A stretch of DNA of 6,164 nt from Pseudomonadota bacterium (GTDB lineage: Bacteria; Pseudomonadota; Alphaproteobacteria; Caulobacterales; Caulobacteraceae): contig JAEYNH010000050.1 in assembly GCA_023412655.1 (NCBI GenBank), forward strand, positions 1-6,164, written 5' to 3'. Below, one piece after another: positions 4,783 to 6,164 of the stretch. The notes under the pieces were generated by a model. The model did no database searches. It was not told the DNA's origin and saw only the letters and a program-made list of their open reading frames with translations. Made by a program: the position numbers and the translations under genes. The first letter of the stretch is position 1; each line of letters starts with the position of its first letter.

Positions 4783-5535
4783 ATGAGCGACTTCAACCGC
4801 GGCTACTCGCGCTCGATCCCGGCGGATCGCGCCGACATGTCGGTGGACGCGGGACTTCGCAGCTTCATGCTCGGCGTCTACAACAAGGTGGCCCTCGGCC
4901 TCGTGGTCTCGGCCGCCCTGGCCTTCCTGACGGGCCAGTTCGCGCCGGTGCGCGATCTTCTCTACACGGTCACGCCTGACGGCCGCCTGGCCGGCATGAC
5001 CATGCTCGGCACCATCGTGGCCTTCGCGCCTCTGGCGGTGATGCTGTTCGGCATGTTCGCCCTGCGCAACGCCACGCCCCGCACCTCGGGGATCTTCTAC
5101 TGGACCATCGTTGCGCTTATCGGCGCGGGCCTCGGCGTCTGGACGCTGCTCTACACCGGCGCCTCGATCGCCACGACCTTCCTGATCACGGCCACGGCGT
5201 TCGGCGGACTCAGCCTGTTCGGCTACACCACCAAGAAGGACCTGACCGGCTTCGGCAGCTTCCTGCTGGTCGGTCTTATCGGCCTGGTGATCGCCTCGAT
5301 CGTGAACATCTTCCTGCAGAACTCGATGATGAACTTCCTCATCAGCGTGCTGGGGGTGTTCATCTTCGCCGGCCTGATCGCCTACGACACCCAGCGCCTG
5401 AAGATGACCTACTACGAGCTGGGCGGGAACCAGGCGGCCATGGGTGTGGCCACCAACTATGGGGCCCTGAGCCTCTACATCAACTTCATCAACCTCTTCC
5501 AATTCCTGCTGCAGTTCTTCGGCCAGCGCCGCTAG
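4783..5535 (+). CDS. Bax inhibitor-1 / YccA-YbhL family membrane protein
   Basis: A 250-residue integral inner-membrane protein of the Bax inhibitor-1 (TMBIM, UPF0005) family. Characterised members form a pH-sensitive calcium leak or modulate membrane-protein quality control; the role here is not shown by sequence. A ~25-residue polar cytoplasmic N-terminus precedes six hydrophobic helices at about 30-50, 72-94, 103-123, 126-148, 157-177 and 183-203, then a C-terminal hydrophobic segment at about 226-247. Family signatures are FGYTTKKDLTGFG (146-158), LIAYDTQRLK (198-207) and ALSLYINFINLFQFLLQFFG (228-247). D202 corresponds to the first aspartate of the di-aspartyl pH sensor described for the Bacillus homologue; the second appears replaced by N234. 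Length is typical. It has its own candidate promoter and a strong terminator, so it is probably monocistronic, divergent from the esterase-thpR unit. Confidence 0.95.
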   Translation: MSDFNRGYSRSIPADRADMSVDAGLRSFMLGVYNKVALGLVVSAALAFLTGQFAPVRDLLYTVTPDGRLAGMTMLGTIVAFAPLAVMLFGMFALRNATPRTSGIFYWTIVALIGAGLGVWTLLYTGASIATTFLITATAFGGLSLFGYTTKKDLTGFGSFLLVGLIGLVIASIVNIFLQNSMMNFLISVLGVFIFAGLIAYDTQRLKMTYYELGGNQAAMGVATNYGALSLYINFINLFQFLLQFFGQRR

Positions 5536-5560
5536 GCGCTCCGCAGCAGACCGGAAACAG

Positions 5561-5599
5561 AGAACCCCGGCGGGCCACCCGCCGGGGTTCTTTCGTTTC
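5561..5599 (+). terminator. Strong intrinsic terminator after the Bax inhibitor-like gene
   Basis: A perfect 14-bp stem (5561-5574 with 5578-5591, arms AGAACCCCGGCGGG and its complement) with a three-base CCA loop is followed by a T-rich tract, TTTCGTTT (5591-5598). It starts 26 bases after the TAG at 5533-5535. On the opposite strand the tail after the hairpin is CTGTTTCC, less U-rich, but the stem lies about 38 bases beyond the stop of the convergent DUF2794 gene and may terminate it as well. Confidence 0.92.
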
Positions 5600-5629
5600 A
5601 GGATCCTTCCGCCCGCCGGCGCCGTCGCA

Positions 5630-5965
5630 TCAGTCGATGACCTTGAACCGGCCCTTGTCGAAGAAGCGCAGCACCTGCTCCAGCTCGTGTCCCCGGCGCA
5701 GGACGTGCCCGCCCTGCCCCACCACCGCCCACGCGCCCTGCCGTTTGGCCAGCGCCGGGCGCTTCTCGATACGGTAGAGCGGCGCCTCGGCCGTGCGGCG
5801 GAACACCGAGAAGACGGCCGCCTCGGGCAAGCTGTCCATGCCGTAGTCGCGCCACTCTCCCTGGGCGACCATGCGCCCATAGAGCCGCAACAGGCGCTCC
5901 AGCTCACGCCGCTCGAAGAAGACGCCAGCCTGCCGCGGGGCCGCATAGCTCGGATCGAAGGCCAT
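5630..5965 (-). CDS. DUF2794 family protein
   Basis: A 111-residue soluble protein matching the whole of DUF2794, a small family essentially confined to alphaproteobacteria and without known function. Recognised by the FFERRELERLLRLYGRMV helix (16-33), GEWRDYGMD (36-44), AVFSVFRR (50-57), PLYRIEKRPALAKRQGA (62-78), and a C-terminal GGHVLRRGHELEQVLRFF stretch (85-102). It is basic with no signal peptide or membrane helix, so cytoplasmic. I chose ATG 5965 because the family begins with a short variable tail before FF-x-RREL; an in-frame TTG at 6022 would add 19 residues of Gly/Pro-rich sequence antisense to the likely promoter. The ribosome-binding site is weak (AGG about ten bases upstream). 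Convergent with the Bax inhibitor-like gene and separated from it by the terminator hairpin. Confidence 0.92.
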   Translation of the reverse strand: MAFDPSYAAPRQAGVFFERRELERLLRLYGRMVAQGEWRDYGMDSLPEAAVFSVFRRTAEAPLYRIEKRPALAKRQGAWAVVGQGGHVLRRGHELEQVLRFFDKGRFKVID

Positions 5966-6005
5966 CGGATGGGAGCCTGACGCAAATTCCCGTGGGGGGC
6001 CACCC

Positions 6006-6033
6006 GAAATAGGCGCCCTCAAGCGCCGGGCAA
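6006..6033 (-). promoter_or_regulatory. Candidate promoter of the DUF2794 gene
   Basis: On the minus strand TTGCCC (6033-6028) is followed after 16 bases by TATTTC (6011-6006). The -10 also fits the TANAWC end of the Caulobacter-type element except at one position. This would start transcription near 5999 and give a leader of about 35 bases. The -10 lies in one arm of an inverted repeat, CCGAAATA (6004-6011) and TATTTCGG (6063-6070). Confidence 0.35.
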
Positions 6034-6164
6034 GCCCGCGCCCAGGCGCCGTGAAATGACCTTATTTCGGTCCAGCGAAGGTCCGATGGACCCGCGATAT
6101 TCACATCGTCGGTTGGTCGGAACCTCGGTCCCGGATCCTGAACAGCCCCCCCAGCCCCCCTGGA
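6034..6164. other. Non-coding end of window
   Basis: No gene is supported here. It holds the right arm of the 8-bp inverted repeat (6063-6070), a small hairpin GGTCC-GAT-GGACC (6080-6092) with a further GGTCC copy just before it (6069-6073), and two tandem copies of CAGCCCCCC (6143-6160) at the very end. It may be the upstream region of a gene beyond the window. Confidence 0.4.

Noticed and set aside
4639..6003. A 454-codon open frame on the minus strand across the Bax inhibitor-like and DUF2794 genes
   Set aside because: It is antisense to a clear membrane-protein gene and out of frame with DUF2794; its Glu/Gln/His/Arg-rich composition is what a GC-rich hydrophobic gene gives on the reverse strand. 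It also reads through the terminator hairpin.
5966..6104. Upstream TTG start for DUF2794 (6022) and a 66-codon minus-strand frame (5904-6104)
   Set aside because: The extension is Gly/Pro-rich and covers the candidate promoter; the 66-codon frame overlaps DUF2794 out of frame and has no recognisable domain.
1..6164. A hidden defence system, mobile element, CRISPR array or tRNA
   Set aside because: No direct-repeat array, transposase, integrase, nuclease or toxin-antitoxin motif, or tRNA-like fold was seen; coding style is uniform across the window, with no sign of a recently acquired island.

Overview
The window is an ordinary-looking stretch of a high-GC chromosome (by eye well over 60% G+C). 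It most likely comes from an alphaproteobacterium, probably a Caulobacter/Phenylobacterium-type member of the Caulobacterales. The pointers are strong C/G preference at third codon positions, a DUF2794 protein (an essentially alphaproteobacterial family), an alphaproteobacterial-style HIT protein and a Bax-inhibitor-1 membrane protein. The taxon is an inference from protein flavour, not from a marker gene. I see no tRNA, rRNA, CRISPR array, insertion sequence, phage gene or origin.

Layout, left to right: the 3' end of a secreted LprI-like (DUF1311) protein on + (1-354); a small secreted two-cysteine protein of unknown function on - (355-876, start uncertain); malate dehydrogenase mdh on - (899-1888); a divergent leader; a HIT-family protein on + (1984-2406); an unrecognised secreted protein on - (2403-2957); a DUF2237 cysteine-rich protein on + (3054-3446); thpR, an RNA 2',3'-cyclic phosphodiesterase, on - (3447-3983), 8 bases downstream of a TesA-like secreted GDSL esterase (3992-4633, -); a Bax inhibitor-1/YccA-like seven-helix membrane protein on + (4783-5535) with a strong intrinsic terminator (5561-5599); a DUF2794 protein on - (5630-5965); and about 200 bases of non-coding DNA to the window end.

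The ten genes do not form one pathway. They are housekeeping or conserved accessory genes: central carbon metabolism (mdh), RNA/nucleotide hydrolases (HIT, ThpR), envelope or periplasmic proteins (LprI-like, the two-Cys protein, the orphan secreted protein, the GDSL esterase) and a membrane protein. Strand alternates almost gene by gene (+ - - + - + - - + -), so no transcription unit visible here needs more than two genes (mdh with the two-Cys protein; esterase with thpR).

The notable points are in the architecture rather than in a new system. Three of the four convergent gene pairs meet with no gap, or overlap in a shared CTAG, while the fourth has a textbook terminator. CTAG occurs only at gene ends and between genes. 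The mdh stop codon lies in the loop of a perfect hairpin. A perfect 8-bp inverted repeat sits immediately before the HIT start codon. The two-Cys secreted protein looks as if its natural start codon is ATA. I did not find convincing evidence for a previously undescribed multi-gene system.
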